This document shows, piece after piece, positions 10,045-20,100 of a stretch of 64,000 nucleotides of DNA. Each line of letters starts with the position of its first letter. Within the stretch, counting starts at the first letter, position 1. A program made the position numbers and the translations under genes. Under the pieces are notes generated by a model, which worked only from the letters and a program-made list of their open reading frames with translations, was not told the origin of the DNA and searched no databases. Source of the DNA: Lachnospiraceae bacterium (GTDB taxonomy: Bacteria; Bacillota; Clostridia; Lachnospirales; Lachnospiraceae); assembly GCA_021628825.1 (NCBI GenBank), contig JAJXRY010000001.1:372001-436000 (forward strand), in the 5' to 3' direction.

Positions 10045-11047
10045 ATGTCGTACATTGATATTATTAAAGACAAAGCAAGAATGGATAAGAAGACGATTGT
10101 CCTTCCGGAGACAACGGATAAGAGAACGCTGATTGCAGCGGCCCAGATTATTCAGGAAGGAATTGCCAATATCATTATGATTGGTGATGCCGAGAAGATC
10201 ATGGACGGGGCAACGTGGCTCGAGATTGATCTGACCGGAGTGAAGATTGTGAATCCGCTCCTTTGTGAGAAGTTGGAAGATTATGTACAATTATTATATG
10301 AAACCCGTAAGAATAAAGGAATGACCGTAGAGAAAGCAAGAGAGATCCTGTTAAGCGATCCGCTGACCTTCGGTGTCATTATGGTTAAGGCCAATGATGC
10401 AGACGGAATGGTAGCCGGTGCATGCCACGCAACGGCAGATACCCTTCGTCCGGCCTTACAGATTCTGAAGACCGCTCCCGGCGTGAAGCTGGTATCCGGT
10501 TTCTTCCTGATGTGTGTACCGGACTGCGAATATGGAGAGAATGGAACCTTCCTGTTTGCAGACTGCGGCCTGAATCAGGATCCTACCGCAGAAGAGCTTG
10601 CTGCCATCGCTGATTCTTCCGCAAGAAGCTTTAAGAGCCTTGTCGGAGCAAAGCCGATCATTGCGATGCTTTCCCATTCCACGAAGGGAAGCGCGAAGCA
10701 TCCGTTAGTAGATAAAGTGGTAGAGGCCACCAGAATTGCCCATGAACAGTATCCGGGACTCTGTATCGATGGGGAGATGCAGCCGGATGCGGCTCTTGTT
10801 CCTTCCATTGCGAAGTCCAAGGCACCCGGAAGCGAAGTCGCAGGCAAAGCAAACGTCCTGATTTTCCCGAATCTGGACTGTGGTAATATCGGTTATAAGC
10901 TGGTACAGCGTTTAGGAAAAGGCCGAAGCCTACGGACCGATGCTTCAGGGAATTGCAAAGCCTGTAAACGATCTGTCCAGAGGATGTTCCTGGCAGGATA
11001 TCGTTGGTGTTGTGGCACTGACAGCCGTACAGGCACAGTTATCTTAA
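10045..11047 (+). CDS. pta: Phosphate acetyltransferase (one frameshift)
   Basis: About 333 residues. It interconverts acetyl-CoA and acetyl phosphate, feeding ackA. The ATG at 10045 has AAGGAG upstream. MSYIDIIKDKAR at the N-terminus, GMVAGACHATADTLRPALQ and a C-terminal NDLSRGCSWQDIV segment are typical of Pta. The last segment appears only after reducing AAAA 10917-10920 to three A's; as given, the final 45 residues are out of frame. ackA starts 27 bases after the corrected stop. Confidence 0.93.
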
Positions 11048-11074
11048 AAGCTTGATAAAGAGAGGATTAGAAGG

Positions 11075-12274
11075 ATGAATATTTTAGTTATTAACTGTGG
11101 AAGCTCTTCTTTGAAGTTCCAGTTGATCAATTCCGAATCAGAAGAAGTCATTGCAAAGGGCTTATGCGAACGAATCGCAATTGAAGGAAGTCGTATGGTT
11201 TATACTCCGAAGGGGGGAGAAAAGCAGATTACCGTAGCTCCCATGCCGGATCATACCGCTGCAATCCAGATGGTGCTTTCTGCACTGACCGATGAAAAGA
11301 CCGGTGTTGTGAAGGAGCTTGGTGAGATCGGAGCAGTCGGACACCGTATTGTGCATGGTGGAGAGAAGTTTGCAAGCTCTACCGTGATTACCGAAGAGGT
11401 ATTAAAGGCAATTGAAGAGTGTAATGATCTTGCACCTTTACACAATCCTGCTAACCTGATCGGCATCCGTGCCTGCCAGCAGCTCATGAAGAATACTCCG
11501 ATGGTAGCCGTATTTGATACCGCATTCCATCAGACCATGCCGGAGGAGGCTTTCCTTTACGGACTTCCGTATCGGTATTATGAGGATTACAAGATCCGTC
11601 GTTATGGATTCCACGGAACCAGCCATTCCTATGTGTCGAAGAAGGCTGCGGAACTCCTTGGACAGGATTATGAGAGCCTGAAGCTGATCGTGTGCCACCT
11701 TGGAAACGGTGCCAGCGTATCCGCGGTAAAGAACGGCAGGTGCGTAGATACTTCGATGGGTCTTACCCCATTAGAGGGTCTGATCATGGGAACCCGTTCC
11801 GGAGATCTGGATCCTGCGATTGTAGAATTTATCTGCAATAAGGAAAACAAAGATGTTCATGAGGTTCTGAATATCCTGAATAAGGAATCCGGAATTTATG
11901 GCCTGTCTGAGGATTATTCCTCTGATTTCCGTGATTTGGAAGAAGGCTATGTGGAGGATAAAGAGAACTGTATCCGTGCCGTGGATGCGTTCTGCTACCG
12001 TGTTGCAAAGTATGTCGGTGCGTATGCGGCAGCCATGAACGGAGTGGATGCGATCTGCTTTACCGCAGGCGTTGGAGAGAACAGTGGTTTTGTCAGAAGC
12101 CTGATCTGTAAGTACTTTGGATATCTGGGCGTTGCCCTGAATGAAGCGGAGAATGAGAAGCGAGGCGAAGCCCTCATTGTTTCCACGAAGGACAGCCGTA
12201 CGAAGGTTTTAGTGATCCCTACGAACGAAGAACTTGCCATTGCGAGAGAAACTGCAGCGTTAGTTCAGAAATAG
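11075..12274 (+). CDS. ackA: Acetate kinase
   Basis: 399 residues, intact. It converts acetyl phosphate and ADP to acetate and ATP. The N-terminal NCGSSSLKFQL phosphate-binding motif, the FGFHGTSH-type segment (YGFHGTSHSYV), the HLGNGASVSAV motif and MGLTPLEGLIMGTRSGDLDP are all present. It follows pta in one transcript. With pta it forms the ATP-yielding acetate pathway of a fermenter. Confidence 0.97.
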   Translation: MNILVINCGSSSLKFQLINSESEEVIAKGLCERIAIEGSRMVYTPKGGEKQITVAPMPDHTAAIQMVLSALTDEKTGVVKELGEIGAVGHRIVHGGEKFASSTVITEEVLKAIEECNDLAPLHNPANLIGIRACQQLMKNTPMVAVFDTAFHQTMPEEAFLYGLPYRYYEDYKIRRYGFHGTSHSYVSKKAAELLGQDYESLKLIVCHLGNGASVSAVKNGRCVDTSMGLTPLEGLIMGTRSGDLDPAIVEFICNKENKDVHEVLNILNKESGIYGLSEDYSSDFRDLEEGYVEDKENCIRAVDAFCYRVAKYVGAYAAAMNGVDAICFTAGVGENSGFVRSLICKYFGYLGVALNEAENEKRGEALIVSTKDSRTKVLVIPTNEELAIARETAALVQK

Positions 12275-12298
12275 TTCTGGAAAAAATAAAAAGAGCCC

Positions 12299-12327
12299 TT
12301 GACAAAGTCAGGGACCATCGCTATAAT
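12299..12327 (+). promoter_or_regulatory. Consensus sigma-A promoter of yceD-rpmF
   Basis: TTGACA, a 17-base spacer and TATAAT form a perfect consensus. The promoter lies 25 bases after the ackA stop and 60 bases before the yceD start, so the ribosomal protein unit has strong transcription of its own. Confidence 0.9.
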
Positions 12328-12387
12328 TGTTGGAGTGTGCGATAGTATGTTTACTATGGCGTGACACCCACTTTAAGGGAGTAAGAT

Positions 12388-12915
12388 ATGTTGATCAATC
12401 TGACAGATGTTTTTACTTCTGAGGGAAAAGTCAGAAGAGAAAGCTTTACGTATGAACCCGGAACGGTTGAATATTATGGTTTTGAGTATTCAATCCTTTC
12501 CAAAACGGATGCAGAGATTACGTTTCAGAATATCGGAAACAACAGAATCCTGCTTACGGGGACTATGGAGCTTGATTTGGAAATTCCCTGTGATCGATGT
12601 CTGCAGCCGGTGAGAACAACGGTACATGTTCCAATGGAGTATGAACTGGCATCTCCGGAAGCGACAGAGCAATCAGAAGACGCAGATGAACAGAGTTTCA
12701 TGGTCGGATACGAGTTTGACGTAGATGCTTTCATAGAAAGTGAGATAAGTTTTAATATGCCGACGAAGATCCTGTGTAAGCCGGATTGTAAGGGGATTTG
12801 CAAGGTGTGTGGAAAGAACCTGAATGATGGCGATTGTGGGTGCGACCAGTTCGTGCCGGATCCAAGAATGGCAGCTATCAAAGATATTTACGATGCGTTT
12901 AATAAGGAGGTGTAA
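12388..12915 (+). CDS. yceD: YceD/DUF177 family protein
   Basis: 175 residues. DUF177 proteins are conserved upstream of rpmF in bacteria and are implicated in 23S rRNA processing or large-subunit biogenesis; the exact role is not settled. The C-terminus carries a Cys cluster (CKPDCKGICKVCG and CGCD) likely to bind zinc, as in many Firmicute members. The start follows AAGGGAGTAAG. The stop is 2 bases before rpmF, so the pair is co-translated. Confidence 0.85.
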   Translation: MLINLTDVFTSEGKVRRESFTYEPGTVEYYGFEYSILSKTDAEITFQNIGNNRILLTGTMELDLEIPCDRCLQPVRTTVHVPMEYELASPEATEQSEDADEQSFMVGYEFDVDAFIESEISFNMPTKILCKPDCKGICKVCGKNLNDGDCGCDQFVPDPRMAAIKDIYDAFNKEV

Positions 12916-12917
12916 AG

Positions 12918-13097
12918 ATGTCTATCTGTCCTAAGAATAAATCTTCTAAAGCTAGAAGAGATAAGAGAAGAGCTAACTGGAAAATGAGCGTACCCGGATT
13001 AGTTAAGTGCAGCAAGTGCGGAGCACTCATGATGCCTCACAGAGTCTGCAAGAACTGCGGATCCTACAACAAGAAAGAGATCATCGCTCAGGATTAA
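12918..13097 (+). CDS. rpmF: Ribosomal protein bL32
   Basis: 59 residues, beginning MSICPKNKSSKARRDKRRAN. It is a component of the 50S subunit. Two CxxC pairs (CSKCG and CKNCG) form the zinc-ribbon version of L32, the form that depends on zinc. AAGGAGG lies 8 bases upstream of the ATG, inside the end of yceD. A terminator follows directly. Confidence 0.95.
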   Translation: MSICPKNKSSKARRDKRRANWKMSVPGLVKCSKCGALMMPHRVCKNCGSYNKKEIIAQD

Positions 13098-13109
13098 TCC
13101 GAAAACTAA

Positions 13110-13138
13110 GGCTTCCCGTTACTGGGGAGCTTTTTGTT
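13110..13138 (+). terminator. Terminator of yceD-rpmF
   Basis: GCTTCCC and GGGGAGC pair (one G-T) around GTTACT, followed by TTTTTGTTTT. Confidence 0.8.
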
Positions 13139-13150
13139 TTATATGAAGAA

Positions 13151-13246
13151 GATTCAGTAATGCGAAATTCCATTGATGTCTGCAGGCACAGCAGGGAATG
13201 GGCAGTGATTAGCTGCAGGGATATGATTTAATTCAAAGCCCATTCC
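13151..13246. repeat. Intergenic inverted-repeat element related to the 17.0 kb element
   Basis: It starts with GATTCAGTAATGC, found again at 17070, and the next 10 bases differ from that copy at only a few positions. It also holds a perfect 9-bp inverted repeat GGAATGGGC (13195) / GCCCATTCC (13238). It lies between convergent transcription units. No coding potential is seen. Confidence 0.5.
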
Positions 13247-13272
13247 GCCTGATACCTTTCTTCCTTTTGTTA

Positions 13273-13537
13273 TTATTTTCGAAAGCTCATAAGCTTTTCC
13301 ATTTTGGTCAGTTCTTCCGGAGAAGCATGCTTTTTAAGAACATTAACAATGGATTGGAATTCTGATCCGTAAAGTTGATGTTCTTTTCTTTTCCACGCTT
13401 CATGACTGCCATGAGAAACGGCATCATCTGTTCCTTGGAAAGAGAAGCACTTTCAAAAATCAGCGCCTGCAAAAAAATTGCAGCTTGTAGGGAGCAATTC
13501 CCTGTAAAGAGGGATCGTTCATCCATTCATTCGTCAT
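13273..13537 (-). CDS. Small uncharacterised protein (two frameshift sites)
   Basis: About 87 residues. The start ATG at 13537 follows AAAGGAGGATA on the minus strand. Corrected at A7 13471-13477 (five bases) and in the A-rich stretch around 13385-13392, it reads MTNEWMNDPSLQGIAPYKL, then FLQALIFES, then KEQMMPFLMAV and ends EELTKMEKLMSFRK. It is helical, Met-rich and has no TM segment or signal peptide. I recognise similar small proteins only as conserved hypothetical proteins of Lachnospiraceae. It probably forms a unit with the next minus-strand gene upstream (13583-14055). Confidence 0.6.
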
Positions 13538-13582
13538 AAGGGGTATCCTCCTTTAAAAAAATCCGGTGATTGTTTCAGAAAA

Positions 13583-14055
13583 TCAGGAATCGCCCATGGC
13601 AGAGAACAGATCGAACATCTGCTTCTGCTCAGGGGTTAGCATTCCCATCAGCATATCCGTCATGCTCGAAGGAGAAGAAGCATCTCCCTCCGGCATGAAA
13701 TCCTTCATCAGCTCCATGGTATGCATCATTTCCTGATATTGTGACATGGACTGTAACACTTTCAGAATCTGGTTTAACTGTTCCTTTTCTTCCTTCGTGC
13801 ACAGAGGAAGGAGGCGCTTTACCACCTGGGCAGGATCCGTGTCATCCGGACGGATCATACAGCCACACAGGGGATAAGGACGCTTCCGCACAAAGTTGAG
13901 GGCAACTTGCAACTCCTGAAATTTGATGTAAATGGCAAGATATTTTTTTGAAACTGATTGTCCATATAAGGCAGAAGAACCTTCAGCATCTGAATATGAT
14001 TATTGGAAAACAGCGTATCGAAAGCTGAAATTTGACTGGTGTCCTTTTGCTCCAT
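13583..14055 (-). CDS. Uncharacterised helical protein (one frameshift)
   Basis: About 157 residues, starting MEQKDTSQISAFDTLFSNN. The frame breaks at T7 13943-13949; five bases give NQFQKYLAIYIKFQEL and join the halves. Predicted helical, with Met-rich C-terminal motifs (MHTMELMKDFM, MLMGMLTPEQKQMFDLF). No signal peptide, TM or known catalytic motif is visible. The C-terminal LTPEQ...MFDLF pattern resembles the SPEELTKMEKLM ending of its smaller neighbour, so the two may be related. Function unknown. Confidence 0.65.
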
Positions 14056-14109
14056 ACAGACTCCTTTGCTTCATGATAGTTCATTTTATGCGCAAAGCTT
14101 CTTTCTTTA

Positions 14110-14139
14110 TGCAGAAAAAGTAGGCTCCGCAGAGCCTAC
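14110..14139 (-). terminator. Terminator of the Cys-rich protein gene
   Basis: A perfect 10-bp stem AAGTAGGCTC / GAGCCTACTT with a 4-base loop, followed on the minus strand by TTTC. It lies 34 bases beyond the stop of the minus-strand gene at 14173-14409. Confidence 0.8.
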
Positions 14140-14172
14140 TTCTGAAGAAAGGGTGAAGAGAAATGAAAAAAA

Positions 14173-14409
14173 TCAGCATCCGCATCCACAACCGGAGTTG
14201 TTGTTAGAGCCACACAGACCGTTACCACAGAAGAGCAGAAGAAGGATGATCCAGCATCCACAATCGGAGTCACCATTAAACAGACTGCTTCCGCATCCGT
14301 TACCGTTGCCACAGAAGGACAGAAGAAGGATAATCCAGAGAATGCTGCATCCACATCCGTTATTGTTGTTTGTTCCGCATCCGCAGGATGTTGCTGTTAA
14401 ATCGCTCAT
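14173..14409 (-). CDS. Small Cys/Gly/Asn-rich hydrophobic protein (chorion class HCB-like)
   Basis: 78 residues. Two internal repeats each hold a WIILLL hydrophobic core followed by FCGNG and Gly/Cys/Asn-rich flanks; the ends are GCGCG-type. Database entries of this composition in Lachnospiraceae carry the uninformative name 'chorion class high-cysteine HCB protein 13'. The start is well supported by GGAGGTAACT-ATG on the minus strand, and a clean terminator follows, so it is a monocistronic expressed gene. Its composition suggests a spore-coat or envelope structural peptide; this is inference. Confidence 0.75.
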   Translation of the reverse strand: MSDLTATSCGCGTNNNNGCGCSILWIILLLSFCGNGNGCGSSLFNGDSDCGCWIILLLLFCGNGLCGSNNNSGCGCGC

Positions 14410-14568
14410 AAGTTACCTCCAAGGGTATTTGTTTTTATTTATGCTATATCATATGTAGGAAAGCTTGTATGTGTTTCAGTTGCACCATAAAAAAATTTTT
14501 TTATGTTATTTTTATTAGGAGAAAAAAATGTTGCAGTAAGGCGATGCAACGAGATGAGGGAGGATAAC

Positions 14569-15202
14569 ATGTCAAGATACACAAATGATTTACCACTTAA
14601 CAAACCGGCGGATTTTTGTCCAGTTTATGATGAACGACTACCTGAGCAAGAATGGCTTTTCCACGGCAGAATGGAAGGGACAGCCCGTATACCGTGCCGG
14701 AGATCCGATGCTGGAGGGCTATAAGTTCATGACCTGGAGCTATATCAATGGTGTTCTGCATGTAGAAGCATGGTTAAAGGGAATGTTCGGTGGTGAAATG
14801 GGTCTGACAGGATTCGTAGGATGTCTGCAGAAGAAGCCGTTCAAACAGAGCCTTGAGCAGCTTTATACCCTGATGCAGCAGGATATTCCGACGGATCAGA
14901 TGAATGTGGGAACAGCCGGTATGGAAGGCGGCACAGCCAATGCAGGTGCAGTTCCGGTTACGACGGTGAATAACACCTCCGCAGCAACCATATCACTCAT
15001 ATTTGGTATCTTAGGATGTCTTACTGGACTCATTGTTCCGATTGCCGGACTTTGTTGTGGTGTACTTGCTGTAATGCGTGGTCGTCTCGGACTTGGTTCC
15101 ACGAAGGCCAAAATGGCGAAAGCAGGCAGGATACTTGGTATCATTGCCTGTGTGCTCAGCATTGTCCTGTGGGTACTGAACATCATTCTTGCCGTGTTGT
15201 AA
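14569..15202 (+). CDS. Membrane protein with C-terminal DUF4190-like pair of TM helices (one frameshift)
   Basis: About 210 residues. The ATG at 14569 has GGGAGG upstream. The start MSRYTNDLPLNKPADF joins VQFMMNDYLSKNGF when T5 near 14612 is read as four. Residues 1-100 are a soluble domain with VYRAGDPMLEGYKFMTW, then a Gly/Thr/Ala linker, then two TM helices separated by a basic loop (LGLGSTKAKMAKAGRILG), as in DUF4190 proteins. Function unknown; Lachnospiraceae encode many such proteins. Confidence 0.7.
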
Positions 15203-15237
15203 GAGTATGGAATATGATTTAAAAGGAGTAAGAGAGT

Positions 15238-15492
15238 ATGAGATACAGTTATAAGCCGTCAGGCGTGTGTGCAATGCAGATTAATTTTGATATTGATGGA
15301 GATGTGATTTCCAATGTGGAATTTATCGGAGGCTGTAACGGAAATTTAAAGGCCGTTTCCAAGCTGGTGGACGGATGTACCGTGGACTACATCGAAAGCA
15401 AGCTGCTCGGAAATACCTGTGGATTCAAGCCGACCTCCTGTGCTGACCAGTTGTGCAAGGCAGTACGACAGGCATACGAAGAGACCAAATAA
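15238..15492 (+). CDS. TSCPD domain protein (TIGR03905 type)
   Basis: 84 residues, intact. It matches small TSCPD-domain proteins: CAMQINFDIDGDVISNVEFIGGC followed by GNTCGFKPTSCADQL with conserved Cys residues. TSCPD domains also occur at the C-terminus of B12-dependent ribonucleotide reductases; the free-standing form has no proven function. AAAAGGAGTAAG precedes the ATG. A terminator follows the stop. Confidence 0.85.
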   Translation: MRYSYKPSGVCAMQINFDIDGDVISNVEFIGGCNGNLKAVSKLVDGCTVDYIESKLLGNTCGFKPTSCADQLCKAVRQAYEETK

Positions 15493-15512
15493 GCCAATAT
15501 TGCTTAAGGGGA

Positions 15513-15541
15513 AAGGGCCGTGGAAGACACGGCTCTTTGCT
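15513..15541 (+). terminator. Terminator after the TSCPD gene
   Basis: A GGGCCGTG / CACGGCTC stem with a short loop, followed by TTTGCTTGTT. Confidence 0.65.
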
Positions 15542-15642
15542 TGTTCATAGGAAATTTCGCCGGAATTATCTGTAAAATACAAGTTGCGCATGGATACACA
15601 GCTTGCGTATAGGGAAAATCTCCTATATGTAGAAAAAAACAC

Positions 15643-15671
15643 TTGCATATCTTTCTGGATATAGCTAAAAT
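15643..15671 (+). promoter_or_regulatory. Probable promoter of the sortase gene
   Basis: TTGCAT, a 17-base spacer and TAAAAT lie 35 bases upstream of the sortase start. Confidence 0.5.
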
Positions 15672-15705
15672 AAAAGTATATGTTTTTATAAAGGAGTAGT
15701 AGGTC

Positions 15706-16925
15706 ATGACTTCAGAAAACCTGTCGGTTGGGGGCGTGCGTTTTCGCACCAGGGCAGATTATGAGGCGGCTCTGAGAGATCAGAAGAAGATTGATGAGAT
15801 CAGGGCACAAGTGGATTTCAACAATAAAAAGCAGTTAGAAGGCCTGTTTAATGAAATGCAGGCCGGAGTCTACCGGTTCGAAACCATCATTGGAACTCAT
15901 TTTGATGATGAGGTCTATGAGAAGATGGAGCAGATGAAGAGGAATCCTTCCACCCAGAAGAAAGAGAAAAAACATTCTCTTAAGAAAAGTGGAAACAAGG
16001 ATCAACAGAAGGGAAAAAGAGCAGCTGCTTCTGCAGGCAGACAGGCTGTAAGAACAGATATAAAGAATACCAGGAATAATGCAAAGTATCAGGCTGTAAT
16101 TGAAAAGGAAGCACTTAAAGAGCTGCAGAAAGCAGAGAAGCTGCGGAGAAGAATTATGATTCTGGCATCGATTGTTGCAGTAGCAAGCCTTGGATATTTT
16201 TTTCGTATATTATTATTTCAGCGCACGGACAAATATGGATTATGACCAGTTAGTCTCCCTTAAGGGAAGTGATGCATTAAGCTCCGGAGTACAGCAGGAA
16301 AAAAACACCTTTTCCCTAAATAAATCAGCCATCCGGCTTCCGGATATTCTTCCGGAGTATGAAACTTTATATAATAAGAATAAAAAAAGCTAATCGGATG
16401 GCTCAAAAATTGACGATACAAATATAGATTACCCTGTTATGCAGACCTCGGATAATACCTATTATCTGGATCATAACTATAACCAGGAATATGACAAGAA
16501 TGGAAGCATCTTTCTGGATTATAACTGCAGTGTATATCCCCGTTCCACGAATATGATTGTCTACGGACATCATATGAAATCGGGTAACATGTTCGGTAAT
16601 CTGCAAAAATATGCCAAGGAATCCTATGGAAAGAAGCATTCTGTCATTACGTTTGATACGATCTATGAAAAAGCGCAGTATCAGGTGATGTATGTATTCC
16701 GTTCGCAGGTTTATAATGAGGATGATATTGTTTTTCAAGTATTATCAGTTCATTGAGGCAAATTCTGAAACAGAATTCAATTCCTATATGCAGGAAATGA
16801 GTGCATTGAGCTTATACGATACCGGTGTCACGGCAGAATTCGGGGACAGCCTCCTGACGTTATCCACCTGTGACAGTTCCCAGACGGATGGTCGTTTCGT
16901 GGTAGTAGCAAAGCGGATTAGCTGA
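15706..16925 (+). CDS. Class B sortase with long cytoplasmic N-terminal region (four frameshift sites)
   Basis: About 404 residues after correction. Sortases cleave a C-terminal sorting signal and join the protein to the cell wall. Residues 1-155 are hydrophilic, Lys/Glu-rich and probably partly coiled coil; one TM helix follows (IMILASIVAVASLGYFF), then an extracytoplasmic catalytic domain. Catalytic features: His in MIVYGHHM, Cys in LTLSTCD, Arg in GRFVVVAKR. KIDDTNIDYPVMQ and KYYQFIEA support class B. Breaks at T7 16197-16203, A7 16382-16388, A5 16405-16409 and T5 16731-16735 all resolve by removing bases. The two genes downstream encode likely substrates. Confidence 0.9.
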
Positions 16926-17018
16926 TCGGACAGAATTTATCATATATTGACACAATCGGACAGATCCGTCCTTTGATTGCTTGTTGAAAATTGATTTCAT
17001 TTCAGATATAGAAATGCA

Positions 17019-17151
17019 GTAACTATTCAGTACAGGTCGAAGCACTTACTGCCAAGACCGTAAGAAAATGATTCAGTAATGCAAAATCCCATCGGCGAAG
17101 CCGATTTGGAATGGATTTTGCATCGTGACTGTGAAAGTACTGAACAGTTAC
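17019..17151. repeat. Nested palindromic element (MITE-like)
   Basis: Outer arms GTAACTATTCAGTAC (17019-17033) and GTACTGAACAGTTAC (17137-17151) are inverted repeats with one mismatch. Inside is a second palindrome ATGCAAAATCC (17079) / GGATTTTGCAT (17113) with an ATCGGC-GAA-GCCGAT tip. It has no coding capacity. Half-site relatives occur at 13151 and around 25048 (GAATAGTTAC). It fills the gap between sortase and the first LRR gene and would be transcribed with them. Confidence 0.7.
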
Positions 17152-17186
17152 GAAATGCACAGTAAAAGAAAGGCTTGGGTTTTTCA

Positions 17187-20100
17187 ATGACAAAAGTTGC
17201 AAAAAAGAAAAACAGAAAATTAAGAAGACAGATCCGGAAAACAATCGGTGCACTGCTGATGGTTTCCGCTATTGTAGTTGCTGCAATTCCGGTGACGGGA
17301 GTAAATGCAGAACCTACTGCTACTTCAAAGCCGGAAAGAAAAAGTATCGGTCTGGGATAATAATAAAAACAGAGACAAGTGTGAAAGGAAGTCCGGCATC
17401 GTCCATACAGGCGGCAACCAAGAATACCATTCCCTATGTGCCGGATGATTCTATTGTATATACATCCGGTGATGGAAGATTTCAGTTTGCTTATGTTGAT
17501 CCGAATAGCGGTGGTAACAAATATGCGGTTATTTTGAATTATAATGCAAATGCGTTAGCAGAGAGTTCCCTGACGATCCCGGATACCATGGAGGCATTTA
17601 AGAAATATAAACAGACCTCTTCTGATGGTTATTTCTGTCTGGTTACACAGAATGATGAATTTATGTTTTATGATGTGTATGAACAGGCAACGGATAATGC
17701 CGGAGTGTTGCTTTACAGGGTTCCCGCAGTAAAGTATGGGGATTACGGACATGAAGTGATACCGCCTGGCTCTCAAAAGGAAGAATCCATCATTGTTAAC
17801 CGGAATCAGTTATATTATGGTTCCGATGGAAGTACACTGGTTTATCGTAATACAGAAAAAGAAATGGGTGAAGATGGAACAGAACATGAGGTTCAGAAGG
17901 ATTATCCGGTGGAACCCATTATGGTAACTAATCAGAAGCCATGCTATTATGAGCAAAGATCTATCTGGGGAGATCAGGATGATACACAGCTGTATTATCA
18001 GGAAAAGAACAGTGTGAAACCGGACAAAACCAAATGGTACGTTAATTCATCCATCTTCACAGGCTCATTACCGTATTGATGCAATTGTGAAGTATATTGG
18101 CCAGCAGTTTGTGGATGCAGTTCCAGCCACGGATCCGGATACGAAAGTCCAGTATATTGCAAGCTGGGAAGTACATAAGGGAAAATACCGGGAGAATCCG
18201 GATGATGGAGTTTTTGCAAATAATGCGAATATTACGAATCTGCAGATTGGATCGAATCTTTCCGGTATCAGTGATTATGCATTCCAGGGGTGTGCAACAT
18301 TACAGAGCGTTTCCTTTGGAAATAATCTGCAGACTGTTGGAAACGGAGCATTTGCAAACTGTATCCGTTTAAGCAACTGTGATATTCCGACGAACTCCAA
18401 TATTCAGGCATTTGGCAAAGATGCATTTTATAATTGTACGGCATTGACGAGTATTACAATTCCAATTGGGTTAAAGGCTATTGGCGATTCCTGTTTTGAA
18501 GGCTGTACTCGTCTTCAGACGATAGATCTGTGTGGTGGCAGTGAGCTTGATACGATGTTACAGACCATTGGTAATTCGGCATTTAAGAATTGCAGTTCTT
18601 TAGGTTCGTTAACATTTCCGACACAATATGCAGAGAGTGATTTACAGATCGGTATTTTTTTGAAGGATGCTCGAATCTTCAGTTTGTGAAGGTTCCTAAT
18701 AAGTTCATGAGCTTTGCTGAAACGACAAATACAGGTGCTGATCCTGCCATTGATCCGCTTACTTTTTGAGGGCTTTAAGAATACGGTTCCGGAAAGCTTT
18801 TTATTTCTGGGGAGCAGATACGGATACGAATGACAGAAATGGTCGTTCACAGCTCCATAAAACAGCAAATGATCATCAGATCGCGTATAAGTATTTTTGA
18901 CAAAGAAGTATATGAAATTGTAATTAAGGAAGAAAAATGGAACTTCTTCGATTACCTATCAGGTAAATGACCAGAACCAGTTAATTAAGATCTGGCTTGA
19001 AGGAAACCCTGTTAATGTAGTGATCCCGAAGACCATAGGACCTTATGGAATTGCTTCTATTGGTACGGGATGTTTTAACGATGCATGTTCCATTAAAACG
19101 GGTTACGATTCCGGAAACCGTGGTGCGTATTGAAGATGGAGCATTTAAGGGAAGCCATAATCTGGAAACCGTCAGCTTTGATAATGCATCTACCATACAG
19201 TATATTGGCACGGATGCATTCCGGACACAGGTGGTTTCCTGTGGAGATTCCATTACAAACAAGGACCCGGAGCTTACTTTCGTAGGTGCAATGATGAATG
19301 ATAATGGAGAAGATACCGTTCCATTCATTTATGCAATGACACCGGAGAATACCATCAACAATCAAAGTCAGAATAAGTCATGGATTACCTGTCATAGTGG
19401 TTTTCCGACTAATATAGAAGTAAAAGTATGTTTATGATTTTTACAACGAATACCGGAAGCACCCAGATGCAGAGTTATCCAAGATACGAACTCTATGGAG
19501 ACGATCCGAAGCTTACAGACTGGGTAAAGGCATTGCCGTATGTAGATGAAACAGACGCTGCAGAAGTTAAGTCATATGTGGATAAGATCAAGGATGCATA
19601 TAAAAAAATATACGACCGCTGATCCGTCCGTTCCTCCGACAGAAGAGCAGATGCAGATTGTTAATGCGGCTTTAAATGTTGTCGTTCCTACGAATGTGGA
19701 CAGTCTGAAACCTGGATTATTCTCCGGTTACAAAGGTGGATTCTGCCGGGGAAGCAGAGCAGATAGCGGGAATGACGCCGGATACCAAGATCAGCTCTAT
19801 TGTATTAAATGGTGTAAAAAGAAATTGAACCGTTTACGTTTACCGGTTGTAACGCCCTTAAGAATGTTTCGATCATCAAGGCTGGTAAAATCGGAGATTA
19901 TGCATTTGGGGCTGTGGAGGAAATCAATCCAGCCAATGGTCATGTTACAACGGAGAAGAATTGTGACGCACTTGAACAGGTGACACTTGGGGGAAATATT
20001 ACTGATATTGGAAAGCGTCCGTTCCGTGGCTGTACAAAATTAAATACCATAACCTGTCTTGGCGATAATCTGTCTTATCAGGATGGTATCTTATATCAGA

